DNA from: Roseovarius albus
GTDB lineage: Bacteria; Pseudomonadota; Alphaproteobacteria; Rhodobacterales; Rhodobacteraceae
NCBI RefSeq assembly: GCF_900172335.1
Contig: NZ_FWFX01000001.1
Location: 124,001-188,000 of the forward strand
Direction of reading: 5' to 3'
DNA length: 64,000 bases
Shown here: positions 28,358-38,122 of the stretch, one piece after another
Layout of the letters: the number at the start of each line of letters is the position of its first letter
Numbering within the stretch: the first letter of the stretch is position 1
Notes under the pieces: model-generated
What the model saw: only the letters and a program-made list of their open reading frames with translations
Told to the model about the DNA's origin: nothing
The model's database searches: none
Made by a program: the position numbers and the translations under genes

Positions 28358-30862
28358 TTACCCCGCAACCGGTTCGATCTTGACCGCACATTTCTTGAAG
28401 TCGGTCTGCTTGGAAATTGGGTCAGTGGCATCCAGCGTGACCTTGTTGATCAGTTGGCTCGCATCAAACCACGGCACAAAGACCAATCCGCGTGGTGGCT
28501 TGTTGCGTCCTTTGGTTTCAATGCGGGTGATAATCTCCCCACGTCGCGAGGAAACGCGCACCTCTGATCCGCGTCTGAGGCCCTGTTCCTTGGCATCATC
28601 AGGATGCATGTAACACAGCGCATCTGGCACCGCTTTATAAAGTTCTGGCACCCTTTGAGTCATCGATCCCGAATGCCAGTGTTCCAACACCCGCCCGGTT
28701 GAGAGCCAGTATGGATATTCTTCGTCGGGCACTTCTGGCGCGGGCTCAAAGGGCAGGGCAAAGATACGTGCACGCCCGTCAGGATGCCCGTAAAAATCAT
28801 AATCCGACCCGGGTTTAGCGTAGGGATCAGAGCCCTCTTTGAAGCGCCATTGCGTTTCCTTGCCGTCTACAACCGGCCAGCGTAGGCCGCGTTCCTTGTG
28901 ATACACATCAAACGGTGCCAGATCGTGCCCATGGCCACGCCCGAATTGGGCGTATTCCTCGAACAGGCCTTTCTGGATGTAAAACCCAAACGCCTCGGCC
29001 TCGTGATTTGCGTTGTCCGGGCTGGCTTCTTCAATAGGGAAGGCGTCAACCTGACCGTTTTTGTAGAGCACCTCGTAAAGAGTTTTACCTTTGAACTCTG
29101 GATTCGCTTCAAGGAGCTCTGCATCCCAAACCTCGTCGGTGGTGAAGCGTTTGGAAAATTCGACCAGCTGCCACAGGTCAGACATGCTTTCACCAGGGGC
29201 ATCTACCAACTGGTGCCAGAACTGCGTCCGCCGCTCGGCGTTACCGTAAGCACCTTCTTTTTCCACCCACATGGCCGTGGGCAAGATCAGATCAGCAGCT
29301 TCGGCCGTTACTGTGGGATAGGCGTCCGAGACAACAATGAAATTGTCAGGGTTACGATAGCCGGGCAGGCCTTCTTCCATCATGTTAGGGGCGGCTTGCA
29401 TATTGTTGTTCACCTGGACCCAATAGCAGTTAATCTTGCTGTCTTTGAGCAAGCGGTTTTGCAACACAGCATGCGCCCCGACCTTGCCGGGAATGGTCCC
29501 CTCTGGAATTTTCCAAATTTTTTCGGAAAAGCGGCGATGTTCTTCGTTGGCAACCAGAAGATCGGCTGGCAAACGATGCGAGAACGTCCCAACTTCACGC
29601 GCGGTTCCGCATGCCGACGGCTGCCCAGTCAGCGAGAAGGGCGAGTTGCCCGGCGTCGAGATTTTACCCGTCAGCAGGTGGATGTTGTAGATCATGTTGT
29701 TGACCCAGACGCCGCGCGTGTGTTGGTTCACTCCCATGGTCCAGAGCGACATGACCTTGGTGTCAGGATCAGCATAGAGCTTTGCCATCTCCTCAATGCG
29801 CTCGGCAGGAACGCCGGACATCTCAGCAGCATATTCAAGCGTGTAGGGTTCAACGTAGGTCGCGAACTCTTCAAATGTCATTTCAGAGGAGCCGCCAGCC
29901 TTGTCAGCATTCTCTGCGGCTTGTTCCAGCGGATGTTCGGGCCGCAGGCCATAGCCAATGTCAGGATTGCCCAGGCGGAAGTTGACATGTTTGCCGACAA
30001 AATCGTGGTTCACGGCATCATTTTGGATCAGATAGTTGGCGATGTAGTTCAACAAGACCAGATCGGTTTGCGGTGTGAACACCATAGGAATGTCTGCCAG
30101 ATCGAAACTGCGGTGCTTAAAGGTGGACAACACTGCCACTTTGACATGCGGATGACTGAACTTACGGTCGGCAATACGAGTCCACAAAATGGGGTGCATT
30201 TCCGCCATGTTGGACCCCCAAAGCACGAAGGCATCGGCGTTCTCAAAATCATCATAACAACCCATTGGCTCATCAATACCGAAAGTACGCATAAATCCGG
30301 CCACGGCTGAGGCCATGCAGTGCCGTGCGTTGGGGTCGATGTTGTTGGACCGGAAGCCTGCCTTCATCAGTTTCGAGGCAGCATAGCCTTCCCAAACTGT
30401 CCATTGGCCGGATCCGAACATGCCGATGCCTTTGGGACCCTTTTCCTTGAGCGTGGCCTTCCATTTTTCGGCCATGATGTCGAAGGCTTCATCCCACGAG
30501 ACCGGCGTGAATTCACCTTCTTTGTCATAAACGCCATTGGTCTTTCGCAGCAGAGGTTGAGTTAGGCGGTCTTCGCCGTACATAATCTTAGATAGAAAAT
30601 ATCCCTTGACGCAATTGAGGCCGCGGTTGACCTCGGCTTTGCTGTCACCGTGCGTGGCCACAACCCGGCCCGCCTTGGTGGCAACCATGATGGAACAGCC
30701 TGTTCCACAAAAGCGGCATGGTGCCTTGGACCAATTCAATTCAGTAAGATCTGCATCTGTCACCAGATTTTGCGCGGAGGCTGGCACGGCAACGCCCGCT
30801 GCTGCTGCAGCGGCCGCAACAGCTTGTGCTTTGATTACGTCGCGCCGGGTAAAGTCTGCCAT
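28358..30862 (-). CDS. napA: Periplasmic nitrate reductase catalytic subunit NapA
   Basis: An 834-residue Mo-bisMGD enzyme reducing nitrate to nitrite in the periplasm. The Tat signal starts [17 protein letters not shown]. The [4Fe-4S] site is CRFCGTGC with a fourth cysteine in GLNCVKG. The molybdenum ligand is the cysteine of [10 protein letters not shown]. The length fits NapA (about 830). AAAGGAAAC precedes the ATG at 30862. NapD, encoded just upstream, would chaperone the signal peptide. Confidence 0.97.
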   Translation of the reverse strand: MADFTRRDVIKAQAVAAAAAAAGVAVPASAQNLVTDADLTELNWSKAPCRFCGTGCSIMVATKAGRVVATHGDSKAEVNRGLNCVKGYFLSKIMYGEDRLTQPLLRKTNGVYDKEGEFTPVSWDEAFDIMAEKWKATLKEKGPKGIGMFGSGQWTVWEGYAASKLMKAGFRSNNIDPNARHCMASAVAGFMRTFGIDEPMGCYDDFENADAFVLWGSNMAEMHPILWTRIADRKFSHPHVKVAVLSTFKHRSFDLADIPMVFTPQTDLVLLNYIANYLIQNDAVNHDFVGKHVNFRLGNPDIGYGLRPEHPLEQAAENADKAGGSSEMTFEEFATYVEPYTLEYAAEMSGVPAERIEEMAKLYADPDTKVMSLWTMGVNQHTRGVWVNNMIYNIHLLTGKISTPGNSPFSLTGQPSACGTAREVGTFSHRLPADLLVANEEHRRFSEKIWKIPEGTIPGKVGAHAVLQNRLLKDSKINCYWVQVNNNMQAAPNMMEEGLPGYRNPDNFIVVSDAYPTVTAEAADLILPTAMWVEKEGAYGNAERRTQFWHQLVDAPGESMSDLWQLVEFSKRFTTDEVWDAELLEANPEFKGKTLYEVLYKNGQVDAFPIEEASPDNANHEAEAFGFYIQKGLFEEYAQFGRGHGHDLAPFDVYHKERGLRWPVVDGKETQWRFKEGSDPYAKPGSDYDFYGHPDGRARIFALPFEPAPEVPDEEYPYWLSTGRVLEHWHSGSMTQRVPELYKAVPDALCYMHPDDAKEQGLRRGSEVRVSSRRGEIITRIETKGRNKPPRGLVFVPWFDASQLINKVTLDATDPISKQTDFKKCAVKIEPVAG

Positions 30863-30884
30863 GGCGTGTTTCCTTTTGGGGCTG

Positions 30885-31148
30885 TTAAATTTCTGCTGCG
30901 TCAGCCAAGGCTTCTGCATGATGATATACAAGGCCGGCGCTGACCACGCCGTCCAACAATTGAATGTCCGTAAGCGCTTGAACGATGGCGCTTTCATCCG
31001 GGGTTTCCAAAGTGACGATGATTTTGCCAACCGCGTCTGAATGGGCGGCTTCGGCGATTGGCATGTTTGAGATGTCAGACACCACGTTCGGGATCAGTTC
31101 AGGTTTGGCTGTGACGAGTAGGCTCGAAATGTGGGTCTTATCGGTCAT
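30885..31148 (-). CDS. napD: NapA signal-peptide chaperone NapD
   Basis: An 87-residue NapD-family protein that binds the NapA Tat signal to proofread cofactor loading. [12 protein letters not shown] at the start and [28 protein letters not shown] fit the ferredoxin-like fold of the family. It overlaps napF by 4 bases (31145-31148) and ends 22 bases before napA. Confidence 0.9.
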   Translation of the reverse strand: MTDKTHISSLLVTAKPELIPNVVSDISNMPIAEAAHSDAVGKIIVTLETPDESAIVQALTDIQLLDGVVSAGLVYHHAEALADAAEI

Positions 31149-31645
31149 ACCGTTTCCTCAGATGCTATGGGTGTCACTGAGATCGCTGAAACAGGGCAGG
31201 CACCGACACACATGCCGCACCCAGTGCAGTTGTCGTTATCTATCACCAGCGCTCCAACCGGGCGTTGAGATAGATCAAAGCGCAATGCGTTGGCGTCGCA
31301 ATAGTCCGTGCAAACTTGGCATGTGATTCCGCTCTGAAGCAGGCATTTATTTGTAACATTCAAGCGAACTTTCCACGGCGGACCTTCTGTTTCGCCAAAC
31401 ACACCTTCACTGCAGGCCGCAGCACAGTCTCCACAAAACGTGCAGCCGGTACTCGAAAAGTCCACTTTGGGAAGGTGTTTGTCATCAAGCGACAAGATGC
31501 CCTCTGGGCAAGCTGACACGCAGTCGCTGCACGAAGTGCAGCGGCTTAGTGCCTCCTGTTCCACCCATGGTGGACGGTTGACCGGTTTTGGTTTTGACGC
31601 GGCTCCCCGGAACAAATCCCGACGGCTAATGGCTGATGTTGGCAT
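31145..31645 (-). CDS. napF: Ferredoxin-type protein NapF
   Basis: A 166-residue cytosolic ferredoxin involved in NapA maturation. It carries the RRDLFRG motif near the start and cysteine clusters CTSCSDCVSACPEG, CTFCGDCAAACSEG and CTGCGMCVGACPVSA, plus CQVCTDYC, enough for several [4Fe-4S] clusters. The start at ATG 31645 is 7 bases after the napE stop and lacks a clear Shine-Dalgarno, suggesting coupling. A TTG nine codons upstream is less likely. Confidence 0.92.
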   Translation of the reverse strand: MPTSAISRRDLFRGAASKPKPVNRPPWVEQEALSRCTSCSDCVSACPEGILSLDDKHLPKVDFSSTGCTFCGDCAAACSEGVFGETEGPPWKVRLNVTNKCLLQSGITCQVCTDYCDANALRFDLSQRPVGALVIDNDNCTGCGMCVGACPVSAISVTPIASEETV

Positions 31646-31652
31646 CTGTGTC

Positions 31653-31832
31653 TTAGTGGCTTGGTGGGCCAAGCAATATTTGTGACATCCAGATTATAAA
31701 TCCATATCCGCCAACAAGCACGACGCTCAGGATCGGTGCCAATAGCACTGCCAAGAACAGAAACATCTTAACTTCGCTGGATTTGGAAACGGCTTGTACC
31801 TGTTCAGCAGGCGCACGATCAGAATGGCTCAT
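31653..31832 (-). CDS. napE: NapE, small nitrate reductase membrane protein
   Basis: A 59-residue single-helix membrane protein. The conserved block EVKMFLFLAVLLAPILSVV covers the start of the transmembrane segment and is the NapE signature. The ATG at 31832 follows AGAGGAAGG. It is the first gene of the operon; its function is not established in any organism. No clear FNR box was recognised upstream. Confidence 0.88.
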   Translation of the reverse strand: MSHSDRAPAEQVQAVSKSSEVKMFLFLAVLLAPILSVVLVGGYGFIIWMSQILLGPPSH

Positions 31833-31959
31833 TAAGCCTTCCTCTTGAAAAATGGGCTCGCGCGTTCCCACTCTTATTCTGCGCTCGGCAGGTGGAATTG
31901 TCCAGAGACATTCAACCCAAAGACTTGCGAATAATTCTCTGAACGTCCCTGAACCGATG

Positions 31960-33102
31960 TTAAAGGATTAAATCGGCCACGGATTTTGAGTGATGTGTCA
32001 GCGGTTCCCATCCGTCTTCGGTGATAATAAAACTATCGCCTACTTGAGCCCGGAAGGTATCTACTGATACCGAACCATCCACCGCCAGAACCATACCCGG
32101 CTGAATGATGGTCTTGTCCCCGGTGACCAGTTGCGGTGACTCAAGAAAGCTAAATCCGGTTGCACGGCCACAGCGGAACGGATACTCAAAACCCGCGCCC
32201 TGAATGACTTCGGCATATTCGGCGTGAATGCTTTCCGCGGTGACCCCGGGGCGCAGCGCATTCAATGCAGCCTGTTGGCTGGCCACGGCAACCTCGTATA
32301 CCTCAACCTGTGCCGGATCAGCCTCGCCAATCCAAAATGTCCGGTCAAAACCCAGTTTGAACCGGTGAAAATTGGTCATGCCGCAAAAGCACAAGAACAC
32401 CGGCTCGCCATGCTGCATGATACGGGTCGAGGCACGATGGTGGGTTTTGATGATGTCCTCGCCGGAGGCCATGATCTGTAGGAAATGCGTGTTGGGGGAC
32501 ATGTCGGTATCGTCATAATGTGCGGCCAACAAAGTCGCAGCCGTGCGTGTTCCTGCTTGCGACGTGGCGATGGCGACCTCAAACTCGGGCACTCCAGCCG
32601 CGATAGCGTCACGGCCTGCATTCATCATCGCCGTGGCGACCTCCCCGGCGTGACGGGCCAGTTGCAATTCTTCTTCCGATTTGATCATGCGCATCTGGTT
32701 CAGGATTGGCGTGGCACTGGTCTGTCTAACCGCCTCCACCAGATCATTCACATATGAAAGTACGAGCGGAGGCATGTGGCCGGGTTCTATTGCAACTGAT
32801 CCGGCATTCTTGACGACCAAAGGCAGTTCTTCGCGCCATTCACCACCCATGCCGTCATTCCATGGTGAAATCCGATCAACGCGTGCTGCGGATTGAGCGG
32901 AATTCAGATCTATTGTCGGCGTGATCAACAATGTCTCGCCATTCTTCGGCACGACAAGGATGGTAGGACGCCCGAACTCCATATGGAGATAGTCGTAGTA
33001 ACCCGTCAAATAATACACATTGTCGTCATCCGTGATTAGCGCGACGTCAATACCTTGGTCGGCAAGTTTCGACTGAAAGCGCTTTAAACGAGTTCGAAAC
33101 AT
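31960..33102 (-). CDS. M24-fold (creatinase/Xaa-Pro peptidase family) protein without canonical metal ligands
   Basis: A 380-residue pita-bread-fold protein. The N-terminal creatinase domain (about 1-135) begins RLKRFQSKLADQGIDVALIT; the catalytic domain follows from about 145 (EELQLARHAGEVATAMM). The usual M24 ligands are absent: the first Asp region reads FLCFCGMTNFH (237-246), the second FKLGFDRTF (248-256), the His position RCGRATGF, and the two Glu positions VDGS and AQVGDS. Creatinase itself lacks these metals, so a C-N hydrolase for a creatine-like substrate is possible. The ATG at 33102 has AGAGGA upstream. It is monocistronic. Confidence 0.75.
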   Translation of the reverse strand: MFRTRLKRFQSKLADQGIDVALITDDDNVYYLTGYYDYLHMEFGRPTILVVPKNGETLLITPTIDLNSAQSAARVDRISPWNDGMGGEWREELPLVVKNAGSVAIEPGHMPPLVLSYVNDLVEAVRQTSATPILNQMRMIKSEEELQLARHAGEVATAMMNAGRDAIAAGVPEFEVAIATSQAGTRTAATLLAAHYDDTDMSPNTHFLQIMASGEDIIKTHHRASTRIMQHGEPVFLCFCGMTNFHRFKLGFDRTFWIGEADPAQVEVYEVAVASQQAALNALRPGVTAESIHAEYAEVIQGAGFEYPFRCGRATGFSFLESPQLVTGDKTIIQPGMVLAVDGSVSVDTFRAQVGDSFIITEDGWEPLTHHSKSVADLIL

Positions 33103-33402
33103 TATTGTCCTCTTTGGTGGTAGTGGCGGGAGTTTACAGTGAGCGAACCAACATTGCCTTGCCACAGATTGAATTCATCGTGGATGCCTTCAGAGTGACA
33201 CTGAATGCCTCCTTGGAAAAGCCAAAGTTACTATTTTTTGCAATCGGATTGGTGTCCGGAACTTGCCCCACCGATGTGTTCAAGCGATCGATCAAGGAAC
33301 TAGATCGAAAACTACACCTGATCGAACCTGAGAAAGATGGTGACCCAGCCCCTTGATCCGGGCCGTTTGGATGTAGAATCCGTTCCTGTTTCTTTCTCGT
33401 GA

Positions 33403-34272
33403 TTAGGTTGCGGTCAAGGCCTGCTGAGCGGAGCCCTTGCGGTGCTCAAGCGACGCAGGCCGGGTGGCACGGTTGAGATTGGCGTAAACGGCTGGAGCCA
33501 GCCCGCCAAGTGATGTGTGTGGTCGCTGTGTGTTGTAATCGATCCTCCAGTTTTCGATGACCTTTCGGGCATCGGCGAGATTGCCGACGATTTGCTCATT
33601 CAAACATTCATCTCGCAGACGGCCATTGAAGCTTTCCACGAACGCGTTTTGCATTGGCTTGCCGGGCGCGATGTAATGCCAGCCAACTCCGGTATCTTGG
33701 CACCATCTCAGCACTGCATGAGACGTCATTTCCGTTCCGTTGTCAGAGACGATCATATCGGGCTGGCCACGCCGACGGATCAGGTCATCCAGTTCACGCG
33801 TCACCCTCGCGCCGGACAAAGAACGATCCACGACAGTTGCCAGTGCCTCGCGGGTGCAGTCATCGACAATGCACAACACGCGGAACCGCTGCCCATCTTC
33901 GAAAGCGTCGGAGTCAAAATCCAACGACCAACGCTGATTGACGCGATCTGGCACCAGAATGGGTCGCCGCGTGCCCAAAGCCCGCTTGCGTGATCGCCTG
34001 CGGCGCACCGCCAGCCCTTCCTCGCGATAGAGCCTGAACAGCTTCTTGTGGTTCACCTCAAAACCTTCCCTCACCAACAAGATGCACAAACGACGATAGC
34101 CGAACCGACGACGTTCATTTGCCAGCTCGCGCAGCCGCTTGCGCAAGGCATCATCGCCCTGATCCCGCTTCTGATACTGAAAGACTGACCTATGCAGCTC
34201 GGCAAATTCACACACCCGACGCTCGGACAAGCCGTGCCGATCCATCACATCGCGCACGGCTCGTCGCTTCAC
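33403..34272 (-). CDS. IS3-family transposase OrfB
   Basis: A 289-residue DDE integrase-core transposase. The N-terminal part has the HTH_21 region ([20 protein letters not shown]). The catalytic triad appears in [20 protein letters not shown] and [14 protein letters not shown]. The C-terminal [15 protein letters not shown] ending is typical of the family. Full length and undamaged. In an intact element it would be made as an OrfAB fusion by a -1 frameshift at the A-rich tract near 34290. Confidence 0.93.
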   Translation of the reverse strand: MKRRAVRDVMDRHGLSERRVCEFAELHRSVFQYQKRDQGDDALRKRLRELANERRRFGYRRLCILLVREGFEVNHKKLFRLYREEGLAVRRRRSRKRALGTRRPILVPDRVNQRWSLDFDSDAFEDGQRFRVLCIVDDCTREALATVVDRSLSGARVTRELDDLIRRRGQPDMIVSDNGTEMTSHAVLRWCQDTGVGWHYIAPGKPMQNAFVESFNGRLRDECLNEQIVGNLADARKVIENWRIDYNTQRPHTSLGGLAPAVYANLNRATRPASLEHRKGSAQQALTAT

Positions 34273-34280
34273 ATCGGGCG

Positions 34281-34579
34281 TCAGTAGTTTTTTGTCGCAA
34301 TATCCTTCAATGCAGCATTATCCAGCATCGCATCCGCCAGCATACGCTTTAGCTTGTGTTCTCATTCGGCGCTGCGCTCGAACCAATGGCGCTTGCGCCT
34401 CATTCCAGCGCCCGCAGCTTCTTGGCATCCGACACGTTCATGCCGCCAAACTTTGCTTTGTATTTGTAGAAGGTCGCATCACTGATGCCGTACCGGCGAC
34501 AAAGCTCCTGCGCTTTCACGCCCGCCTCGTATTCCTTGATCATTCCAATGATCTGTTCGTCTGAAAACCTGCGTTTCAT
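34281..34579 (-). pseudogene. Disrupted IS3-family OrfA
   Basis: The frame starts MKRRFSDEQIIGMIKEYEAG, the classic OrfA helix-turn-helix, and reads through KLRALE before a TGA near 34402. The rest of OrfA ([19 protein letters not shown]...) continues in another frame down to TGA at 34281. Between them are about 37 extra bases containing the stem GGCGC-AA-GCGCC and bounded by GAATGAG repeats. OrfA is therefore broken and normal transposition is unlikely. Confidence 0.75.
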
Positions 34580-34647
34580 GGTCCATCCTTTTCTTGGGCG
34601 GATTACTAACACCTCAATGGCCGGATCTCTGGAGGCTGGGTCAGTGA

Positions 34648-34815
34648 GGGCTATTGCTGCTTTTCGCTCTTTGTGACGGCGACGATGATCGTAAACGCCG
34701 GTACTATTACAACTTTGGTGAAGAGCGATTGTGCTTCTCGGAGCCATTACCCGATGATCAATATTGCTACCTAGAGGCGGATGGTAAGGTTCGTTGTTAC
34801 GACCAACAGAGATAA
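34648..34815 (+). pseudogene. 5'-truncated small secreted protein next to the IS
   Basis: Directly after the IS right end a frame reads hydrophobic residues (LLLLFALC, like the end of a signal peptide), then a charged, aromatic, cysteine-rich tail (DDRKRRYYYNFGEERLCFSE, then DDQYCYLEADGKVRCYDQQR) to TAA at 34815. The frame is closed by TGA at the IS junction, so the start appears to have been removed by the insertion. No family recognised. Confidence 0.4.
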
Positions 34816-34966
34816 GTAGCTCTTCACTCATTTGCAGCCCTCTCAGTCGCTATATTGCCTGGTCCTTCTAGGTGGCTATCACCAATAAATGCGAACATAA
34901 CAAAAACAGAATGTTTAGACTCTGCTTTCGCCGATGCCCAGAAAACGTCTAAGTTATTGAAATTAA

Positions 34967-35015
34967 TTGGAGGCGAGTACCGGAATCGAACCGGTGTACA
35001 CGGATTTGCAATCCT
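34967..35015 (-). repeat. tRNA-Cys 3'-half fragment, copy 1 (att-like direct repeat)
   Basis: Read on the minus strand it gives GGATTGCAAATCC (anticodon arm with GCA), a T arm ACCGGTTCGATTCCGGT and the acceptor 3' strand ending CTCGCCTCCA. The 5' half of a tRNA is absent. The same 48 bases recur at 38123 and 44334. This is the portion of a tRNA gene that integrases usually duplicate as an attachment site. Confidence 0.85.
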
Positions 35016-35143
35016 ATGAATCGCGCTGTTTTCATTTCCTAAATTTGTAAAATGACCCGCCAAGTGCCTACGAATTATCCGTGCCTTGCATGTCAAATGT
35101 AAAACAGTCTTTTCTCAGCATCCTGTCGGGCATTCTAATTGTA

Positions 35144-35605
35144 TCAGAGGCCGTTCGACGACTTTGCCACGTCCAAAATCAGCATGGTGGAGGTCTCGGA
35201 GACACATGGGATTGCCTTGAGTTCCTTCAGCACAAAGTCCCTGAGCGCTTCAACGTCCGCGGTCTGCACTTTGAGGACGTAGTCTAGGTTTCCAGTCACC
35301 AGAAGACATTCGGTGATCTCAGGCAGCCGGTGGACGGCTGACATGAATGCTTCGATATCGGCTGGCGATTGCTGCGAGAGCCGTACCTGAACCATCACGC
35401 TTACGCTTTGTCCAACGCTGGTCGGGTTGATGCGCGCACCATAGCCCATGATGACGCCGTCCTCCTCAAGCCGCTTGACGCGCCGGCTACAGGGCGTGGG
35501 CGAAAGGCCAACCCTTTCGGCAAGCTCAAGGTTCGTGATCCGACCTTCAGTCTGTAGGATCGAAAGGATCCTTCTGTCAGTCTCATCGACAGATGAGTTA
35601 GTCAT
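35144..35605 (-). CDS. Lrp/AsnC-family regulator
   Basis: A 153-residue feast/famine regulator. The HTH is at residues 8-55 (ILSILQTEGRITNLELAERV, then GLSPTPCSRRVKRLEEDG) and the RAM ligand domain covers 70-145 (LLVTGNLDYVLKV). It is divergent from the amino-acid dehydrogenase with 113 bases between starts and is probably its amino-acid-responsive activator, like BkdR with bkd or Lrp regulators with ldh/gdh-type genes. Confidence 0.88.
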   Translation of the reverse strand: MTNSSVDETDRRILSILQTEGRITNLELAERVGLSPTPCSRRVKRLEEDGVIMGYGARINPTSVGQSVSVMVQVRLSQQSPADIEAFMSAVHRLPEITECLLVTGNLDYVLKVQTADVEALRDFVLKELKAIPCVSETSTMLILDVAKSSNGL

Positions 35606-35718
35606 AATCGCTCCAGATTCGGTAATCTTTAGTGAGTATATTTATTACAAAAACATTTTGTTGATCAAATAGCAATGTTTCACCGGTTTTTTCGTCGTAG
35701 GATGTTACCGATTCAGCG

Positions 35719-36777
35719 ATGGAACGGCACATGCTTTTTGACCACCCAGACTTCGATGCCCATGAACAGGTTATCTTCTGCAATGACACCAGCGTCGGAT
35801 TGAAAGCGATCATTGCGCTCCATTCAACCGTTCTGGGCCCTGCCGCAGGCGGTTGCCGGATGCACCCTTACGCAACCGAGGAAGAGGCGCTTACGGATGT
35901 TCTACGGCTCTCAAAAGGTATGACCTACAAGAGCTCCGTCGCGGGATTGCCGCTTGGGGGTGGCAAGTGCGTGATCATCGCCGACCCAAACGATCCGAAG
36001 AAACCAGAGCTGCTGCGCGCTTTCGCGGCACATGTGCAATCATTGGCCGGGCGCTATTGGACCGCGATTGATATCGGTGTCGGGCCGGCGGATGCAGATA
36101 TTTTGGCGGAGCGGTGCGATTACATCTTTGCGCGTGCCTCGCAATATGAGCCGGGCTTCAATCCGTCCGAGTTCACAGCACTTGGTGGCTTCATCGGCAT
36201 CAAGGCCGTGGCACATTTTTTGAAATATTCAGACCTCAAAGGAGTGCGGGTTGCGGTTCAGGGGCTCGGCGCGACCGGCTATGCTTTGTGCGGGCACCTT
36301 CACAAGGCTGGGGCGGAGCTTGTCGTGGCGGATGTGCGTGATGATGTCGTTGAGCGGGTTGTGGAGGAGTTTGACGCTACCACGGCAAACCCTGATCACA
36401 TCCATGCTGCTGACGTCGATGTCTTTGCACCTTGTGCGCTTGGCGCGGGGCTCAACGATCAGACAATACCGGAGATCAAGGCCAAAGCCATTTGCGGCCT
36501 CGCCAACAATCAATTGGCAGAAGACCGCCATGGTGAGGTCTTGCGCCAAGCCGGTATCGCCTATGTTCCCGACTACGTTGTGAACGCGGGTGGCATGATG
36601 GGCGCGTCAACCGTGATCTTTACAGAACCGTCCCGAGAAGCATCGATCAAACAGATCGAAGGTCTGGAGAACACAATCAAAGAAATCCTGACCCGCTCAC
36701 AACGAGAGGGTAAACCAAGCTCCGAAATCGCAGATGCCATTGCGGTGGCGAGGATCAAATCTGAAGGAAATTCATAA
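35719..36777 (+). CDS. Glu/Leu/Phe/Val dehydrogenase (leucine-dehydrogenase type)
   Basis: A 352-residue NAD(P)-dependent amino-acid dehydrogenase. LGPAAGGCRM and the lysine motifs MTYKSSVAGLPLGGGKCVI give the substrate and catalytic lysines; VQGLGATGYALCGHLHKAG (residues near 175) is the Rossmann turn; CGLANNQLA and VNAGGMMGAS close the site. Length and motifs fit leucine or phenylalanine dehydrogenase more than hexameric glutamate dehydrogenase. It deaminates an amino acid to the 2-oxo acid. The last base of its stop overlaps the next start (TAATG). Regulated probably by the divergent Lrp gene. Confidence 0.85.
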   Translation: MERHMLFDHPDFDAHEQVIFCNDTSVGLKAIIALHSTVLGPAAGGCRMHPYATEEEALTDVLRLSKGMTYKSSVAGLPLGGGKCVIIADPNDPKKPELLRAFAAHVQSLAGRYWTAIDIGVGPADADILAERCDYIFARASQYEPGFNPSEFTALGGFIGIKAVAHFLKYSDLKGVRVAVQGLGATGYALCGHLHKAGAELVVADVRDDVVERVVEEFDATTANPDHIHAADVDVFAPCALGAGLNDQTIPEIKAKAICGLANNQLAEDRHGEVLRQAGIAYVPDYVVNAGGMMGASTVIFTEPSREASIKQIEGLENTIKEILTRSQREGKPSSEIADAIAVARIKSEGNS

Positions 36778-37097
36778 TGCCAGCTTATGTCGTCTCAATG
36801 ATGTCGATCCACGATGCCGAGACCTACAAACAATACACCGACCGCACTCCAACCATTGTCAAAAAGTACGGTGGCAAGTTCCTGACCCGTGGCGAGCCCT
36901 TCACCTGCGTTGAGGGTAAGGATTACGACGGGCGCTTGGTGATCCTCGAATTTCCTTCCAAGGCCGATGTTGAGGCATGGTTCAACGACCCTGACTACCA
37001 AGAGGCGATGGCCTTCCGCCATGCCGCCTCGACGATGAATTATCTCTTGCTGCAAGAAGGTGGCGCGAACACAGAAAACCCGGACCCGAAACTATGA
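36777..37097 (+). CDS. DUF1330 family protein
   Basis: A 106-residue protein of the dimeric alpha-beta-barrel DUF1330 family. AYVVSMMSIHDAETYKQYTD at the start, GGKFLTRGEP and RLVILEFPSKADVEAWFNDP in the middle, and YQEAMAFRHAAS at the end are diagnostic. The biochemical role is unknown. It is coupled on both sides: 1-base overlap with the dehydrogenase and 4-base ATGA overlap with the quinone oxidoreductase. Confidence 0.88.
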   Translation: MPAYVVSMMSIHDAETYKQYTDRTPTIVKKYGGKFLTRGEPFTCVEGKDYDGRLVILEFPSKADVEAWFNDPDYQEAMAFRHAASTMNYLLLQEGGANTENPDPKL

Positions 37098-38071
37098 ACG
37101 CGCATGCAATCGTCATCCGCGAGTACGGCAGCTCAGAGGTTCTCGCCTGTGAGGATGTGGATGTCGCTGAACCGACGATCGGGGAGCTTCTAATCCGCCA
37201 AACTGGAATTGGTGTGAACTTCCATGATGTTTACGTGCGCTCTGGGCTCTACAAAACACTGCCTTTGCCGGGCGTTCCCGGATGCGAGGCAGTCGGTATT
37301 GTCGAAGGGGTTGGCTCCGGCGTGGAAGGTTTCACAATAGGCGACAAGATCGCCTACGTAACCGGCAGCTATGGTGCCTACGCGTCGCATCGGTTGCTGG
37401 ATGCCGAGCTCGCACTGAAAGTCCCCGACGATGTATCCGATGCATTGGTGGCCACGAACCTTTTACGCGCGATGACCGTGGACATGTTGATCACCAAAGT
37501 CGCGCAAGTGAAGGCTGGGGATACAATTCTTGTCCAAGCTGCCGCCGGTGGTGTCGGGCGGCTGTTGTGTCAATGGGCGTCTCACATCGGTGCGAATGTT
37601 ATTGGAACGGTAGGAAGCGCAACAAAAGCGCAGCAGGCGACGCGGGCAGGCTGTGAGCATCCAATCCTTTATAGAGAGGTGGAATTCGTTGAAGCCGTAA
37701 GGGAGATCACAGACGGCAGGGGCGTTGATTATGCGTTTGATTCCGTCGGCAAAGACACCTTCTATGGATCGCTCGATACGCTGAAACCGACAGGTCATTT
37801 GATCAATTTTGGCCAATCTTCTGGTCCTGTAAAACCTCTGGAAATGCCTCAACTTGCTTCAAAATCCTTGACGGTCAGCCGTCCGATCCTGTTTCACTAC
37901 CTTGCTAAACCGTCAGCTTACGAAGCTATGGGCAGAGCTGTGTTTGAGGCGTTCTCAAACGGTTTTCTTTCTGTCGAAGAACCGCAGGTCATACCCTTGG
38001 AGGAAGCTTCAAGAGCACATGACGTGCTGGAAAGCCGAAACGGTGGCGGGGCGCTCGTGCTCGAGCCATAG
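37094..38071 (+). CDS. NADPH:quinone oxidoreductase family protein (QOR, MDR superfamily)
   Basis: A 325-residue zinc-free medium-chain reductase. VNFHDVYVRSGLYKTLPLPG is the QOR substrate segment, GCEAVGIVEGVGSGVEGF follows, and the nucleotide site is VQAAAGGVGRLLCQWA near residues 147-162. It may reduce quinones or an unsaturated carbonyl compound. Overlaps DUF1330 by ATGA and is the last gene of cargo module A, ending about 50 bases before tRNA fragment 2. Confidence 0.85.
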   Translation: MNAHAIVIREYGSSEVLACEDVDVAEPTIGELLIRQTGIGVNFHDVYVRSGLYKTLPLPGVPGCEAVGIVEGVGSGVEGFTIGDKIAYVTGSYGAYASHRLLDAELALKVPDDVSDALVATNLLRAMTVDMLITKVAQVKAGDTILVQAAAGGVGRLLCQWASHIGANVIGTVGSATKAQQATRAGCEHPILYREVEFVEAVREITDGRGVDYAFDSVGKDTFYGSLDTLKPTGHLINFGQSSGPVKPLEMPQLASKSLTVSRPILFHYLAKPSAYEAMGRAVFEAFSNGFLSVEEPQVIPLEEASRAHDVLESRNGGGALVLEP

Positions 38072-38122
38072 GGCATTTTACAAACAGGAAGCTCGAGAAA
38101 GTCCGCTAAGTCATTGAAAATA

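Larger units (their letters stand above)
33341..34643. mobile_element. IS3-family insertion sequence, 1303 bp
   Basis: The element is bounded by TGACCCAGCC (33341) and GGCTGGGTCA (34634-34643), imperfect inverted repeats that continue with GATCCGG on both sides. It contains orfB (33403-34272) and a broken orfA (34281-34579), the two-frame arrangement of IS3 elements. The 3-base flanks TGG and GTG do not match, so there is no visible target duplication, suggesting rearrangement at one end. Confidence 0.85.

Noticed and set aside
33105..33356. Plus-strand 83-codon frame between the M24 gene and the IS
   Set aside because: It starts with TTG in the M24 promoter and ends inside the IS. The stretch FFAIGLVSGTCPTDVFKRSI is somewhat protein-like, so a truncated gene cannot be excluded, but support is too weak.
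34967..35050. A complete tRNA-Cys gene
   Set aside because: Upstream of the anticodon arm there is no D arm or 5' acceptor strand at any of the three copies; only the 3' half is present.
34824..35096. Minus-strand frame with RFRYSPP-like residues
   Set aside because: It is a translation of the tRNA-Cys fragment, a common annotation artefact; the same applies near 37918-38157, 38106-38423 and 44313-44411.
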